Of a DNA stretch of 64,000 bases, positions 7,582-18,048 are shown one piece after another. Numbering within the stretch: position 1 is the stretch's first letter; each line of letters starts with the position of its first letter. This stretch comes from Roseinatronobacter domitianus (GTDB lineage: Bacteria; Pseudomonadota; Alphaproteobacteria; Rhodobacterales; Rhodobacteraceae), in NCBI RefSeq assembly GCF_023336755.1, contig NZ_JALZWP010000009.1:1-64000 (forward strand), written 5' to 3'. Under the pieces are notes generated by a model. The model did not search any database. It was not told where the DNA came from and saw only the letters and a list, made by a program, of their open reading frames with translations. Made by a program: the position numbers and the translations under genes.

Positions 7582-9045
7582 ATGCCTGTATTCTGGCTGG
7601 TTATGATCGTGCTTGCCATTGCAATCGGGGGATACATCCTCGGTCGCGGGCGCGCATTGGCTGGTGCAGGGGGCGATAGCCGTCATCTGCATTCGCTGCC
7701 GAACTATTACGGCTCGAACGTGGCCATCAAGGCGGTCGCCCCTGCGTTTCTGCTCATGATCGTCTGGCTGATCGCCCAACCGATTTTTGTCTCATCGCAG
7801 GTTGCCGGGGATTTGCCCGACGGGATCGTGGCCGATGGCAGCTCCATGTCGTTGGTCATGGCCGAAGTGCGCCGCACCGCAGAGGGGATCAACGCCGCAG
7901 TCGCATCCGGTGCCATGTCGCCGGAAATGGCATCCAGCGGGCGCGCCGACATCAGCGATTTCACCACGCGGTTGCAAGATGCCGGCCAGATCGTGACTGC
8001 GACCATTACACAGCCGATCCTGAACGCTGCGCAAAGCTACCGCGCCATGAACGCAACCGGGAACCTGTTGATGACCGGGCTGGTTCTGCTTCTGGCCTTG
8101 GGCGGCACGGTTTGGGGCCTGCGCGAAAGCTATCCCGAATTTCGGGCACGCAATGTGGTCGAAGCCTCGGTTCGGGCCTTGCTCATCGCGGCTGCCTCTA
8201 TTGCGATCCTGACAACCATCGGAATCGTCCTGTCGCTGATCTTCAACACGATCGAATTCTTTCGCATTTACCCCGCATCGGATTTCTTTGGCTCCATGAC
8301 GTGGTCGCCCAGCTTCCAGGGCAATTCGCAACTGGGCATCTGGCCGCTTTTGTGGGGCACGCTCTACATTTCGATTATCGCGCTGCTGGTCGCCGTGCCG
8401 ATCGGGCTGTTTGCCGCGATCTACCTGTCTGAATACGCCAGCAAAAACGTGCGCGCCTTCGCAAAACCGGCGATCGAGGTGCTGGCGGGTATCCCGACCA
8501 TCGTCTACGGCCTGTTCGCGCTGCTGACCGTTGGCCCCTTGCTGATGGGCGTTTTCGGCAATGATGGTCTGGGCTGGATGCAATCGGGCACAGCGGTGAT
8601 GACCGCGGGGCTGGTGATGGGGATCATGCTTATCCCCTTTGTCAGTTCGCTGTCGGACGACATCATTAACGCTGTGCCGCAGGCCATGCGCGACGGGTCG
8701 TATGGGTTGGGCGCAACCAAGTCGGAAACCATCCGGCAAGTCGTTTTGCCTGCCGCCCTGCCCGGTATCGTCGGCGCGATCTTGCTGGCTGCGTCGCGCG
8801 CCATTGGCGAGACAATGATCGTGGTTCTGGGTGCCGGGGCCGCCGCCCGCCTATCGCTGAACCCGTTCGACGCCATGACAACCGTGACCGCCAAGATCGT
8901 GTCGCAATTGACCGGGGACAGCGATTTCGCCTCGCCAGAGGCACTTGTGGCCTTCGCCCTTGGCATGACCCTGTTCATCATCACGCTGGGGCTGAATGTC
9001 TTCGCCCTGTATATCGTGCGCAAATATCGGGAGCAGTACGAATGA
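7582..9045 (+). CDS. pstC: phosphate ABC transporter permease PstC (long form)
   Basis: 487 residues, against about 320 in E. coli. Two N-terminal membrane segments flank a periplasmic insertion (about 75-140), followed by the standard six-helix permease domain with the EAA loop (around 380-400, LGATKSETIRQVVLPAALPGI). The extended N-terminus is usual for alphaproteobacterial PstC. It forms the inner-membrane channel with PstA. The stop overlaps the pstA start (ATGA), implying translational coupling. Confidence 0.93.
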   Translation: MPVFWLVMIVLAIAIGGYILGRGRALAGAGGDSRHLHSLPNYYGSNVAIKAVAPAFLLMIVWLIAQPIFVSSQVAGDLPDGIVADGSSMSLVMAEVRRTAEGINAAVASGAMSPEMASSGRADISDFTTRLQDAGQIVTATITQPILNAAQSYRAMNATGNLLMTGLVLLLALGGTVWGLRESYPEFRARNVVEASVRALLIAAASIAILTTIGIVLSLIFNTIEFFRIYPASDFFGSMTWSPSFQGNSQLGIWPLLWGTLYISIIALLVAVPIGLFAAIYLSEYASKNVRAFAKPAIEVLAGIPTIVYGLFALLTVGPLLMGVFGNDGLGWMQSGTAVMTAGLVMGIMLIPFVSSLSDDIINAVPQAMRDGSYGLGATKSETIRQVVLPAALPGIVGAILLAASRAIGETMIVVLGAGAAARLSLNPFDAMTTVTAKIVSQLTGDSDFASPEALVAFALGMTLFIITLGLNVFALYIVRKYREQYE

Positions 9046-10364
9046 CCGACGCAAGCCAAAGTGGCGCCCATCATCGTGGGTCGTTGCTGACTGTCGATGC
9101 GCGCACCCGCAAGCGCAACGCCGCCGAGGCCCGGTTTCGGTATTACGGCATGGCAGCCATTCTGACCGGGGTCGCGTTCCTTGTCGTGCTTGCCGTGTCG
9201 ATTGTTCGGTCTGGCCTGCCGGCCTTCACAACCATGGCGGTCGAGGTCGAATTTACTCTGACAGCGGAACAATACGCCGATGCCGAAGGGCAACTGTTCA
9301 AGACCCGCGCCTATGAAGGGTATTTCAACGCAGCGTTTGAACAGCAATTGCAAGATCGGAATGTTCAGGCGGGTTTCGACCCAGAGGCGGTAAATCGCAT
9401 CATCGGCAACACCGGCGCAACGCTGCGCAGTTTCTTCCTTGAGAACGAGGATCTGCTGGGCCAGCCGGTTACATTCAACCTGCCGACATCGTCCCGGATT
9501 GATGGCTATTTCAAGGGTCGCCTGCTGCGCGAGAACGTGACCGACTCGCGCTTTCTGGAAGTCAGCGACCTTGATCTGGCCGATGAACTGGCAGAAGCCG
9601 GGATCATCCAGTCGAAATTCAACTGGACCTTTATCACGGGCAAGGACTCCGGCGTAGACAACCCCGGCGGTGCGGGGATCGGGGCCAGCGTGATCGGGTC
9701 GTTCTTCATGATGCTGGTGGTGTTGTTCCTGTCGCTGCCCATTGGTGTTGCAGCCTCGATCTATCTTGAGGAATTTGCGCCCAAGAACCGGATTACCGAC
9801 CTGATCGAGGTGAATATCTCGAACCTCGCCGCAGTGCCGTCCATCGTGTTCGGTATTCTGGGTCTGGCCGTGTTCATCCAATTCGCACATCTGCCGCAAT
9901 CGGCCCCGCTGGTCGGCGGCCTGGTGTTGACGCTGATGACCCTGCCCACGATCATCATCTCGACCCGTGCCTCGCTGAAATCGGTGCCGCCCTCCATTCG
10001 TGACGCAGCCTTGGGCGTCGGTGCTTCGAAAATGCAGGCGGTGTTCCATCATGTTCTGCCGCTCGCCATGCCCGGCATTCTGACGGGCACCATCATCGGC
10101 CTTGCCCAGGCCTTGGGCGAAACGGCACCGCTTCTGCTGATCGGAATGGTTGGCTTCGTGGCACGCGAATACCCCGATGGCCTGATCTCTGGCTTCATGG
10201 ACCCGAACTCTGCCATGCCCGCCCAGATCTACACTTGGGCAGCCCGCTCTGACGGCGCTTTTTACGAAAAGGCCTGGGGCGGTATCATCATCCTGCTGGT
10301 GTTCCTGCTTGCCATGAACATCATCGCCATCCTTCTGCGCCGCCGCTTCGAGCGCCGCTGGTAA
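9042..10364 (+). CDS. pstA: phosphate ABC transporter permease PstA (long form)
   Basis: 440 residues, against about 296 in E. coli. A cytoplasmic N-terminal tail and one membrane helix (about 40-65) precede a 150-residue periplasmic region, then the permease domain with the EAA motif [23 protein letters not shown] (around 325-348). It pairs with PstC to form the phosphate channel. The start overlaps pstC by four bases. Confidence 0.93.
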   Translation: MTDASQSGAHHRGSLLTVDARTRKRNAAEARFRYYGMAAILTGVAFLVVLAVSIVRSGLPAFTTMAVEVEFTLTAEQYADAEGQLFKTRAYEGYFNAAFEQQLQDRNVQAGFDPEAVNRIIGNTGATLRSFFLENEDLLGQPVTFNLPTSSRIDGYFKGRLLRENVTDSRFLEVSDLDLADELAEAGIIQSKFNWTFITGKDSGVDNPGGAGIGASVIGSFFMMLVVLFLSLPIGVAASIYLEEFAPKNRITDLIEVNISNLAAVPSIVFGILGLAVFIQFAHLPQSAPLVGGLVLTLMTLPTIIISTRASLKSVPPSIRDAALGVGASKMQAVFHHVLPLAMPGILTGTIIGLAQALGETAPLLLIGMVGFVAREYPDGLISGFMDPNSAMPAQIYTWAARSDGAFYEKAWGGIIILLVFLLAMNIIAILLRRRFERRW

Positions 10365-10411
10365 TCGCTTTCGCCTCGTCAGAAATCGCGGCACATAAAG
10401 GAATGACAGTC

Positions 10412-11209
10412 ATGTATGACGCTCCCAACCCCGCCACCGAAGTCGGTCAGCAGGACATCAAGATCACGGCCAAGGACGTGCAGGTCTATTACGCCGACAC
10501 CCATGCCATCAAGAACGTGAATGTCGATATCGTTGACCGTGCCGTGACCGCGTTTATCGGGCCGTCGGGTTGCGGCAAGTCCACCTTCCTGCGCTGCATC
10601 AACCGGATGAACGACACGATCGACATCTGCCGGGTCGAAGGCGACATCCGCATTGACGGCGATGACATCTACGATAAACGCGTGGACCCGGTGCAACTGC
10701 GCGCCAAGGTGGGTATGGTGTTCCAAAAACCCAACCCGTTCCCCAAGTCGATCTATGACAACGTGGCATACGGCCCGCGCATTCACGGGCTGGCCAAGAA
10801 CAAAGCCGATCTCGACATCATCGTGGAACGTGCCTTGCGCCGCGCTGCTATCTGGGACGAAGTCAAGGACCGCCTGACAGCCCCCGGCACCGGCCTGTCC
10901 GGCGGCCAGCAACAGCGCTTGTGCATCGCCCGCGCGATTGCCACCGAACCCGAAGTTCTGCTGATGGACGAACCCTGCTCTGCGCTTGACCCGATTGCGA
11001 CTGCGCAGGTCGAAGAACTGATCGACGAATTGCGCCGTGATTATACCGTGGTGATCGTCACGCATTCGATGCAGCAAGCCGCGCGTGTCAGCCAGAAGAC
11101 CGCGTTCTTTCACTTGGGCGATCTGGTCGAATATGGGGACACAGAGCAAATCTTCACCAATCCCAAGGACGAACGCACCGAACGCTATGTGACGGGCCGC
11201 ATTGGCTAA
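10412..11209 (+). CDS. pstB: phosphate ABC transporter ATP-binding protein
   Basis: About 265 residues. Walker [11 protein letters not shown]-loop [10 protein letters not shown] (diagnostic of PstB), signature LSGGQQQR and Walker [14 protein letters not shown] are all present, and the length is typical. The ATG at 10412 sits 9 bases from AAGGA at 10398-10402; an in-frame ATG at 10403 is too close to that site. It powers phosphate import and, with PhoU, signals phosphate status to the PhoR kinase. Confidence 0.95.
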   Translation: MYDAPNPATEVGQQDIKITAKDVQVYYADTHAIKNVNVDIVDRAVTAFIGPSGCGKSTFLRCINRMNDTIDICRVEGDIRIDGDDIYDKRVDPVQLRAKVGMVFQKPNPFPKSIYDNVAYGPRIHGLAKNKADLDIIVERALRRAAIWDEVKDRLTAPGTGLSGGQQQRLCIARAIATEPEVLLMDEPCSALDPIATAQVEELIDELRRDYTVVIVTHSMQQAARVSQKTAFFHLGDLVEYGDTEQIFTNPKDERTERYVTGRIG

Positions 11210-11221
11210 GGTCGCAAGATC

Positions 11222-11944
11222 ATGTCAGACAAACACATCGTCTCTGGCTTCGACCGCGATATTATGGCCATTGAAACCTTTGTGGCCCAGATCGGCGCGA
11301 TGGCGCGCGATGCCCTAGAGGACGCAACCCAAGCCTGTCTGCTGCGCGACAAGGAAATCGCCTTGCGGGTGCAGGACGGGGATCGGGCGCTCGACACGCT
11401 GGAAACACAGACCCGCATGGCCGCGATCAAGCTACTGGCGCTGCGTGCGCCCAGTGCGGTCGACCTGCGGTTCGTTCTGACCGTGCTGGAAGTGTGCGCG
11501 CATCTGGAGCGCTGCGGCGATTATGCCAAGAACATCGCCAAGCGCAGCCTGGCCCTTGGCCCACATGGGCATTTCACCGGCACCGACCGCGCGCTATTGC
11601 GTATGTCCGACGCGGTAAACCAGATGCTGGCGGATGCGCTGGCAGCCTATCTGGACCGCGATACCGACAAAGCGCGCGCCGTGATTGATGCAGACCTAGA
11701 GACCGACCAGCGTTACAATTCGCTATTTCGCGGGCTTTTGACCTATATGATGGAAGACCCGCGCAACATTACCGCCGGAATGCATCTGCATTTTGTTGCC
11801 AAGAACCTGGAACGGATCGGCGACCGCGCCACTGGGATCGCGGAACAGGTGATCTATCTGACCACCGGAGAGATGCCCGACGATGACCGGCCCAAGGGCG
11901 ATATGACCGCCCAGCCCCAGGACGGGGAGCAACCTACGCCCTGA
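11222..11944 (+). CDS. phoU: phosphate-uptake regulator PhoU
   Basis: 240 residues, all helical, with two PhoU repeats carrying the metal-binding pattern (ERCGDYAKNIA at about 99-109 and ERIGDRATGIAE at about 198-209). It restrains PhoR signalling and Pst uptake when phosphate is plentiful. It lies 12 bp after pstB. In many relatives phoB follows directly; here it does not, and a convergent polyphosphate kinase gene comes next. Confidence 0.94.
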   Translation: MSDKHIVSGFDRDIMAIETFVAQIGAMARDALEDATQACLLRDKEIALRVQDGDRALDTLETQTRMAAIKLLALRAPSAVDLRFVLTVLEVCAHLERCGDYAKNIAKRSLALGPHGHFTGTDRALLRMSDAVNQMLADALAAYLDRDTDKARAVIDADLETDQRYNSLFRGLLTYMMEDPRNITAGMHLHFVAKNLERIGDRATGIAEQVIYLTTGEMPDDDRPKGDMTAQPQDGEQPTP

Positions 11945-12142
11945 CCCGCCACATGATGGCAAACGACCGGACATATTTTGCCCGGCCACGTCTTTTGGCA
12001 CCCTTCATGGCGAATGGGCGCGCCAGATGGTAATCTGGCCTCTGCCATCGCATGTCGCGCTAAAGTCGGAACCAGCTTTGCGCGTCATGTGGTCACAAAA
12101 GGTCAGCATCCGTCGCATGAACGGGACTGAACGCTGCCCGCT

Positions 12143-13144
12143 CTAGTCGCCCGATGCCCCCATAACATGCCCCAGTTCAGCGCCTGACAGCACCATATGG
12201 CGCGCACGTCCTACGATCAGCGGATCGGGCGCGCGGGCGATTTCAGGGTCTTTATCGGGGTAATCCAGTGTGGACAGAACGTGTTTCATGCACTCCAGAC
12301 GCGCCCGTTTCTTGTCCTTCGACTTCACCACCGTCCAAGGCGCATCGGCGGTATCGGTGTAGAAGAACATCGCTTCCTTGGCTTGCGTGTATTCATCCCA
12401 TTTGCCAAGGCTCGCCTTGTCGATGGGGGACAGCTTCCAGCGTTTCAGCGGGTCGGTTTCGCGCGCGACAAACCGGCGGCGCTGCTCTTCGGGGGTGACA
12501 GAGAACCAGAACTTGAACAGCCGAATCCCCGACCGCACCAACATGCGTTCAAATTCAGGGGCTTGGCGCATGAATTCCAGATAATCCGTCGGCGTGCAGA
12601 ACCCCATGACACGCTCGACACCCGCGCGATTATACCAGCTACGGTCATAGAACACCATTTCACCAGAAGTCGGCAGATGCTCGACATAGCGCTGGAAATA
12701 CCACTGGCCCAACTCGCTTTCCGACGGCTTGTTAAGCGCGACCACACGCGCAAAGCGCGGGTTCAGATGCTCGTTGAACCGCTTGATCGTGCCACCCTTG
12801 CCAGCCGCATCGCGCCCTTCGAACAAAAAGACGAACCGCTCGCCCGTCTCTATTGCCCATTTCTGAACTTTCAGAAGCTCTGCCTGCAGCCGCGCCTTTT
12901 CAGCCTCATAGGGCGCGCGGGCCATCTTGTAGCGGTAAGGATAGCGGTCAGATTCGAAGAACTTGCGAATCTCGTCATGCGTCAGCGTGGCCGGATCAGG
13001 CATCCAGTTATACTTCGCAGGCGCCGTTTTCAGGCGCGCGGGTTCCGCCGGTTCCACACTCACGGGCGGCTCTGCCCGTGCTGCGGTGTGCTGGGGCGTG
13101 GCCACCTCGGTCATAGGAGCTGCGATTGCATCGGCATCTTTCAT
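12143..13144 (-). CDS. ppk2: polyphosphate kinase 2 family protein
   Basis: About 333 residues. A variable Pro/Ala-rich N-terminus (1-45) is followed by the PPK2 core with Walker A GRDAAGKGGT (110-119), Walker B/lid region FYDRSWYNRAGVERVMGF (165-182) and the arginine-rich lid EQRRRFVARETDP. The enzyme transfers phosphate between polyphosphate and nucleotides, often favouring nucleotide synthesis. An alternative in-frame start at 13210 would overlap the divergent gene. It is convergent with phoU, so phosphate storage and uptake genes are neighbours here. The subclass (NDP or NMP acceptor) is not settled. Confidence 0.9.
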   Translation of the reverse strand: MKDADAIAAPMTEVATPQHTAARAEPPVSVEPAEPARLKTAPAKYNWMPDPATLTHDEIRKFFESDRYPYRYKMARAPYEAEKARLQAELLKVQKWAIETGERFVFLFEGRDAAGKGGTIKRFNEHLNPRFARVVALNKPSESELGQWYFQRYVEHLPTSGEMVFYDRSWYNRAGVERVMGFCTPTDYLEFMRQAPEFERMLVRSGIRLFKFWFSVTPEEQRRRFVARETDPLKRWKLSPIDKASLGKWDEYTQAKEAMFFYTDTADAPWTVVKSKDKKRARLECMKHVLSTLDYPDKDPEIARAPDPLIVGRARHMVLSGAELGHVMGASGD

Positions 13145-13259
13145 GGGCGCTATCCTGTCTGAATAAGAACGCCCTACTCTACCATTCCGCCAGAAACCTG
13201 TCTTTGACATGCCTCAATCGGGACTTGCGTCGCACTCGGACGGGCTTGATAATCTGGGT

Positions 13260-14105
13260 ATGACAAACACACTTCTTTCCATCGGGCATGGATACAGCGC
13301 GCAGGCTTTGGCAGACCATCTGCTGCCGCTTGGTTGGCATATCATCGGCACCACACGCAGCGCCGACCGCGCGGCAGAGCTGGCGGGCGCGGGCATAGAG
13401 CCCTTGATCTGGCCGGGCAATCCGCTGCCCCTGGCGCGCGCGACACATCTGCTGACATCTGTCGCGCCGGGGGCAGAGGGCGATCCGGTGCTTGTGGCGC
13501 ATGGCGCAGATATCGCGGCCGCCACACATCTGAACTGGGTGGGTTATCTTTCGACCGTGGGGGTTTACGGCGACCATGCCGGGGCATGGGTGGATGAGGA
13601 CACAGCCCTGACCCCCGGCACCGCGCGCGGGCGTGCCCGTGTTGCCGCAGAGGCCGCATGGCAGACCATAGCCCCTGCGCGGTTGCACATTTTGCGGCTG
13701 GCGGGGATCTACGGTCCCGGTCGCGGCCCGTTCACCAAGCTGAAACGCGGCACGGCGCAACGCATCATCAAACCTGGACAGGTGTTTTCACGCATCCACC
13801 GCGACGACATCGGAACAGCGCTTTTGGCGTGCCTCCAGTCCGAGCGCGCAGGTGCAATCTATAACCTGTGCGATGACGAACCCGCCCCACCGCAAGACGT
13901 GATAACCTATGCCGCCGAATTGCTGGGCATGGAACCGCCGCCAGAGGTTCCATTCGACAAGGCCGATCTGTCACCCATGGCGCGTAGCTTTTATTCCGAA
14001 AGCAAACGGGTTCACAATGACCGCATCAAACGCGACTTGGGCTGGCAACCGCGCTACCCCGATTACCGCAGCGGGCTGCGCGCCATACTCGCCGCTGAAG
14101 GGTAA
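13260..14105 (+). CDS. NAD(P)-dependent epimerase/dehydratase (extended SDR, YeeZ-like)
   Basis: 281 residues. The N-terminus LLSIGHGYSAQALADHL resembles the dinucleotide-binding fold of YeeZ-type SDRs; the glycine loop is atypical (GHGYSA). It continues with LSTVGVYGDH, RLAGIYGPGRGPF and a C-terminal NLCDDEPAPPQDVI typical of NAD-dependent epimerases. The start at 13260 removes an N-terminal extension that would overlap the divergent ppk2 leader. The substrate is unknown. truA follows after 35 bp and may be co-transcribed. Confidence 0.75.
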   Translation: MTNTLLSIGHGYSAQALADHLLPLGWHIIGTTRSADRAAELAGAGIEPLIWPGNPLPLARATHLLTSVAPGAEGDPVLVAHGADIAAATHLNWVGYLSTVGVYGDHAGAWVDEDTALTPGTARGRARVAAEAAWQTIAPARLHILRLAGIYGPGRGPFTKLKRGTAQRIIKPGQVFSRIHRDDIGTALLACLQSERAGAIYNLCDDEPAPPQDVITYAAELLGMEPPPEVPFDKADLSPMARSFYSESKRVHNDRIKRDLGWQPRYPDYRSGLRAILAAEG

Positions 14106-14140
14106 TTGCATCTGCCGCCGCTGGGCGGTAATCCCGCGCC

Positions 14141-14908
14141 ATGCCACGCTATGCCTTGAAAATCGAATATGACGGACGCCCGTTTTGCGGCTGGCAGCGC
14201 CAGCGCGACCTACCCTCTGTGCAAGGCGCGATAGAGGCGGCCTTGGCGCGGCTGGAACCGGATGTGCCCGGCATCGCCGCCGCCGGGCGCACAGATACCG
14301 GCGTGCATGCGACGGGTCAGATCGCCCATTGCGACATGACGCGCGATTGGGACGCCTTCCGCCTGATGGAAGCGCTGAACCACCACTTGAAACCACAGCC
14401 CGTGGCGGTGCTGGCCTGCGCCCGCGTAACCGAAGATTTCCACGCGCGATTTTCGGCACTTGAACGGCGCTACACCTTCCGCCTGCTGGCCCGCCGCGCG
14501 CCCCCCACACTGGAGGCGGGTTTCGTCTGGCATATCCGGCACGCGCTGGACCTGACCGCCATGCAGGCCGGTGCCGCGCATCTGCTGGGAACGCATGATT
14601 TCACCACGTTCCGCGCCAGCCAATGTCAGGCGCTGTCGCCCGTCAAGACGCTGGATTCCCTGGAAATAGAGGCACAAGATATTCCCAGCGGGGTCGAATA
14701 CCGCTTCCATCTGCGCGCCCGGTCGTTTCTGCACAACCAGGTGCGCAGCATTGTCGGCACGCTGGAACGGGTTGGTGCGGGGGCTTGGGCACCTGAAGAC
14801 GTAAAAACGGCGCTCGACGCTCGCAACCGCATAGCCTGTGGGCCGGTCAGCCCGCCCGATGGGTTATGCCTGACCGGGGTCGGCTACCCGAGCGAACCCT
14901 TCGCATAA
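14141..14908 (+). CDS. truA: tRNA pseudouridine(38-40) synthase TruA
   Basis: 255 residues. It opens with [21 protein letters not shown] and has the catalytic Asp52 in GRTDTGVHA, the signature of TruA, plus the C-terminal [11 protein letters not shown] motif. It converts uridines 38-40 of the anticodon arm to pseudouridine. A hairpin (GGGGGC/GCCCCC, about 14924-14940) follows the stop codon. Confidence 0.95.
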   Translation: MPRYALKIEYDGRPFCGWQRQRDLPSVQGAIEAALARLEPDVPGIAAAGRTDTGVHATGQIAHCDMTRDWDAFRLMEALNHHLKPQPVAVLACARVTEDFHARFSALERRYTFRLLARRAPPTLEAGFVWHIRHALDLTAMQAGAAHLLGTHDFTTFRASQCQALSPVKTLDSLEIEAQDIPSGVEYRFHLRARSFLHNQVRSIVGTLERVGAGAWAPEDVKTALDARNRIACGPVSPPDGLCLTGVGYPSEPFA

Positions 14909-14941
14909 GGGCTGCGGTGGAAGGGGGCTGTCTGCCCCCGC

Positions 14942-14998
14942 CGCCATTGGCCTTCGCCCAATGGCGACTCCCCCGAGGATATTTTTGCAAGGATGAAG
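14942..14998 (+). repeat. hairpin plus conserved 29-nt tag, copy 1
   Basis: A perfect stem (CGCCATTGG 14943-14951 / CCAATGGCG 14959-14967) is followed at 14970-14998 by a 29-base tag beginning CCCCCGAGGATATTT and ending GGATGAAG. The same tag with one mismatch recurs at 23401-23429 and a related inverted copy lies at 43760-43781. All three lie just after coding regions. I recall similar tags in other Rhodobacterales genomes. Confidence 0.7.
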
Positions 14999-15000
14999 TG

Positions 15001-15294
15001 TTACTCGACTTCTTCGACCACGACCAATTCGCGGGTCGCGGCGTTCTTGGCAAAGCTCAGCGCCTCTTGATAAGCGGGCGAGTTGTAACACGCGACCGCC
15101 GCCTCGACAGACGGGAAACGGGCCACCACATTGCGCGCATGGCCCTGCCCTTCCAACTGAACAGCGCGCCCTGCACGGGCCAAGAAGACGCCACCATGAT
15201 CGGCAATCGCATGTGTTGCGCGGCTGGCATATTGGCCATAGGCCTCGGCATCGGCATCGGTGACGGTAACATGGGCAATCCAAAGCGCACTCAT
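15001..15294 (-). CDS. DUF1330 domain protein
   Basis: 97 residues forming a single small alpha/beta (dimeric ferredoxin-like) domain: [37 protein letters not shown] ... [19 protein letters not shown], the DUF1330 pattern. The start overlaps the alaS stop (ATGA), so it is translated with alaS. Its role is unknown; the fold resembles small monooxygenase-like proteins. Confidence 0.85.
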   Translation of the reverse strand: MSALWIAHVTVTDADAEAYGQYASRATHAIADHGGVFLARAGRAVQLEGQGHARNVVARFPSVEAAVACYNSPAYQEALSFAKNAATRELVVVEEVE

Positions 15295-17948
15295 GCGGAT
15301 ACTCCTGCAATATGATCTGTGGCGGCTTTGAGCGCGGCCTCTGCACCCGCGATATCGGCCCCGCCGCCTTGAGCCATGTCCGGGCGGCCACCGCCGCCCT
15401 TGCCGCCTAGTTCCGCAACCGCCGCGCGCACCAGATCCACGGCCGAGATACGGTCGGTCAGGTCTGCTGTGACGCCTGCGGCCACGGCGGGTTTCGCACC
15501 GGTATCGGCCACCAGAACCACGACGCCGCTGCCCAGCTTGTCCTTCATCGCGTCAATCAACGCAGGCAAATCCTTGCCGCCCACGCCTTGCATAACGCGG
15601 GCAATCAGCTTGATGCCGCCCACCTCTTGCGGCGCATCTTCCGCACCGCCACCGCCCATGGCGATCTGACGTTTGAGTTGTGCAACCTCATTTTGCAGCG
15701 CGCGACGCTCGTCCATCAGCGCACGGACACGCGCCGGCACATCAGCGGCAGGCGTTTTCAGCGCCAGCGCGACATCGGCAAGCCGGTGATCCTGCGCGCG
15801 CAGATAGTCGAGCGCGGGCTGGCCACTTAAGGCTTCGACCCGGCGAACACCTGCCGAACTGGCGCTATCGCCCAACACCACGAAAGCCCCGATATCGCCC
15901 GTGCGCGCAACATGCGTGCCGCCGCACAGCTCCAGCGAGTAGGTGTCCCCCTCGGCGCCCTTGCCAGACCCATGCAGCGTGCCCATGGACACGACACGAA
16001 CCTCTTCGCCGTATTTCTCGCCGAACAAGGCCTGTGCGCCCAAGGCGCGCGCGTCATCGGGCGTCATGATCCGGGTGTCGACGGCGCTGTTCTGCCGGAT
16101 GAACGCGTTCACCTCGGCCTCGACCTGTTCGATCTGCTCCGGGCTTAACGCCGCGCCATGGCTGAAATCGAAGCGCAAACGGTCGGGCGCATTCAACGAG
16201 CCGCGCTGCGCGACATGATCCCCAAGCGCGCGGCGCAGGGCTTCATGCAGCAGATGCGTGGCCGAATGATTGGCGCGGATCGCGCTGCGGCGGGTATGCT
16301 CCACCTCCAACTTGGCGGGCTGGCCCTTGGCGATATGCCCTTCGGTAACCTCGGCCACATGAATATGCAGGCCGGCCGCTTTCCGTGTGTCGGTCACTTT
16401 CGCAACGCCCGTCGCGGTGCGGATGAAACCCGTGTCGCCCAGCTGGCCACCCGATTCTGCGTAAAAAGGCGTCTGATTGGTGATAATCTGGACCGCCCCC
16501 TCGGCGCGGTCGGCCTCATCCCCGTCCGTGACCAGTGCCAGCACCTGCCCTTCGGCTGTTTCCGTCTTGTAGCCAAGAAATTCCGTGCCGCCCATGCGGT
16601 CGGCAAGGTCGAGCCAGATGGTTGCATCCGCCGCTTCGCCAGAGCCGGACCATGCCGCACGCGCACGGGCCTTTTGGTCTGCCATGGCTGCATCGAACCC
16701 GTCCACATCGACCTTGCGGCCACGTTCGCGCAACGCATCTTGCGTCAGATCAAGCGGGAAGCCGAACGTGTCGTAAAGCTTGAACGCGGTGGCGCCGGGC
16801 AGGTCGGCATCATCCGACAGGTCGGTCATTTCGGCATCCAGCAGCTTCAGCCCGCGATCCAGCGTCTGCCGAAAACGGGTTTCCTCTGCGCGCAGGGTCT
16901 CGGCAATCAGCGCCTGCGCTTCGCGCAATTCGGTGAAATGGCCGCCCATCTGCGTGACCAGCGCGGGCACCAGACGGTGCATGACCGGGTCTTGCGCGCC
17001 CAGCATATGCGCGTGGCGCATGGCGCGGCGCATGATGCGGCGCAGAACGTAACCGCGCCCGTCATTGGCAGGCAGCACGCCATCGGCGATCAGGAAAGAC
17101 GTCGCGCGCAAATGGTCGGCAATAACGCGGTGATGGGTCTTGCCGGGGCCGTCGGGGTCCGAACTGGTGGCATGCGCAGAGGCTTCGATCAGCGCGCGCA
17201 TCAGGTCGGTGTCGTAATTGTCGTGCTTGCCCTGCAACAGCGCGCCGATGCGTTCCAACCCCATGCCGGTGTCGATGGATTGGTTGGGCAATTCGGTCAG
17301 GGAGCCATCGTCATGCTGTTCGTTCTGCATGAAAACGAGGTTCCAGATTTCGATGAAACGGTCGCCGTCTTCTTCGGGGCTTCCGGGAGGTCCGCCCCAG
17401 ATTTCAGGGCCGTGGTCAAAGAAAATTTCTGTGCAGGGGCCGCAAGGGCCGGTCGGGCCCATACGCCAGAAATTGTCATCGGTCGGGATGCGGATAATCC
17501 GGTCATCCGACAGGCCGGCAACCTTTTTCCACATGTCGGCGGCTTCGTCATCTGTGTGGTAGACAGTGACGAGCAGTCTGTCCTTGGGAATGTCGAAATC
17601 GCGCGTCAGCAACTCCCACGCGAAGGGGATCGCTTCAGATTTGAAGTAATCACCGAAGCTGAAATTGCCCAACATTTCAAAAAATGTGTGGTGGCGCGCG
17701 GTATACCCGACATTGTCGAGATCATTGTGCTTTCCGCCCGCACGGACGCATTTCTGCGAGGTGGTTGCGCGCGTGTAGTCGCGGTGCTCCAGCCCGGTAA
17801 ACAAGTTCTTGAACTGCACCATCCCAGAGTTGGTAAACATCAGGGTCGGATCGTTGCGCGGAACAAGGGGCGAGCTGTCGACAACTTCATGCCCGTTGCG
17901 GGCAAAGTAATCGAGAAAGGTCGAGCGGATATCGTTGAGGCTGGGCAT
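15291..17948 (-). CDS. alaS: alanyl-tRNA synthetase
   Basis: 885 residues, full length. The N-terminal catalytic core opens [21 protein letters not shown] with class II motifs ([34 protein letters not shown]), the editing domain has the zinc-binding [12 protein letters not shown] (HxxxH) and [13 protein letters not shown], and the C-terminal DHHA1 region is Gly/Ala-rich. It charges tRNA-Ala and edits mischarged Ser/Gly. The start at 17948 is chosen over an extension to 18017 because it matches the conserved family start. Confidence 0.97.
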   Translation of the reverse strand: MPSLNDIRSTFLDYFARNGHEVVDSSPLVPRNDPTLMFTNSGMVQFKNLFTGLEHRDYTRATTSQKCVRAGGKHNDLDNVGYTARHHTFFEMLGNFSFGDYFKSEAIPFAWELLTRDFDIPKDRLLVTVYHTDDEAADMWKKVAGLSDDRIIRIPTDDNFWRMGPTGPCGPCTEIFFDHGPEIWGGPPGSPEEDGDRFIEIWNLVFMQNEQHDDGSLTELPNQSIDTGMGLERIGALLQGKHDNYDTDLMRALIEASAHATSSDPDGPGKTHHRVIADHLRATSFLIADGVLPANDGRGYVLRRIMRRAMRHAHMLGAQDPVMHRLVPALVTQMGGHFTELREAQALIAETLRAEETRFRQTLDRGLKLLDAEMTDLSDDADLPGATAFKLYDTFGFPLDLTQDALRERGRKVDVDGFDAAMADQKARARAAWSGSGEAADATIWLDLADRMGGTEFLGYKTETAEGQVLALVTDGDEADRAEGAVQIITNQTPFYAESGGQLGDTGFIRTATGVAKVTDTRKAAGLHIHVAEVTEGHIAKGQPAKLEVEHTRRSAIRANHSATHLLHEALRRALGDHVAQRGSLNAPDRLRFDFSHGAALSPEQIEQVEAEVNAFIRQNSAVDTRIMTPDDARALGAQALFGEKYGEEVRVVSMGTLHGSGKGAEGDTYSLELCGGTHVARTGDIGAFVVLGDSASSAGVRRVEALSGQPALDYLRAQDHRLADVALALKTPAADVPARVRALMDERRALQNEVAQLKRQIAMGGGGAEDAPQEVGGIKLIARVMQGVGGKDLPALIDAMKDKLGSGVVVLVADTGAKPAVAAGVTADLTDRISAVDLVRAAVAELGGKGGGGRPDMAQGGGADIAGAEAALKAATDHIAGVSA

Positions 17949-18048
17949 GTCACACTCCGGCGCTTGCGCGTGCTGTCTGGATGGCACGGTGTAGCCCCCG
18001 GCGCGGAGGCTGTCCACACCCCGCGCCGAAATCCCGGAGCATATCAGG

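Noticed and set aside
8505-10394. 629-codon minus-strand open frame across pstC and pstA
   Set aside because: Antisense to clear permease genes and rich in His/Gln/Arg as expected of a reverse reading of hydrophobic codons.
11945-12142. A small RNA or gene between phoU and ppk2
   Set aside because: No clear terminator, promoter or coding pattern seen; treated as plain spacer.
17999-18028. Hairpin CGGCGCGG/CCGCGCCG between recA and alaS as a terminator
   Set aside because: The stem is good but there is no T-run on either strand, so it cannot be called with confidence.
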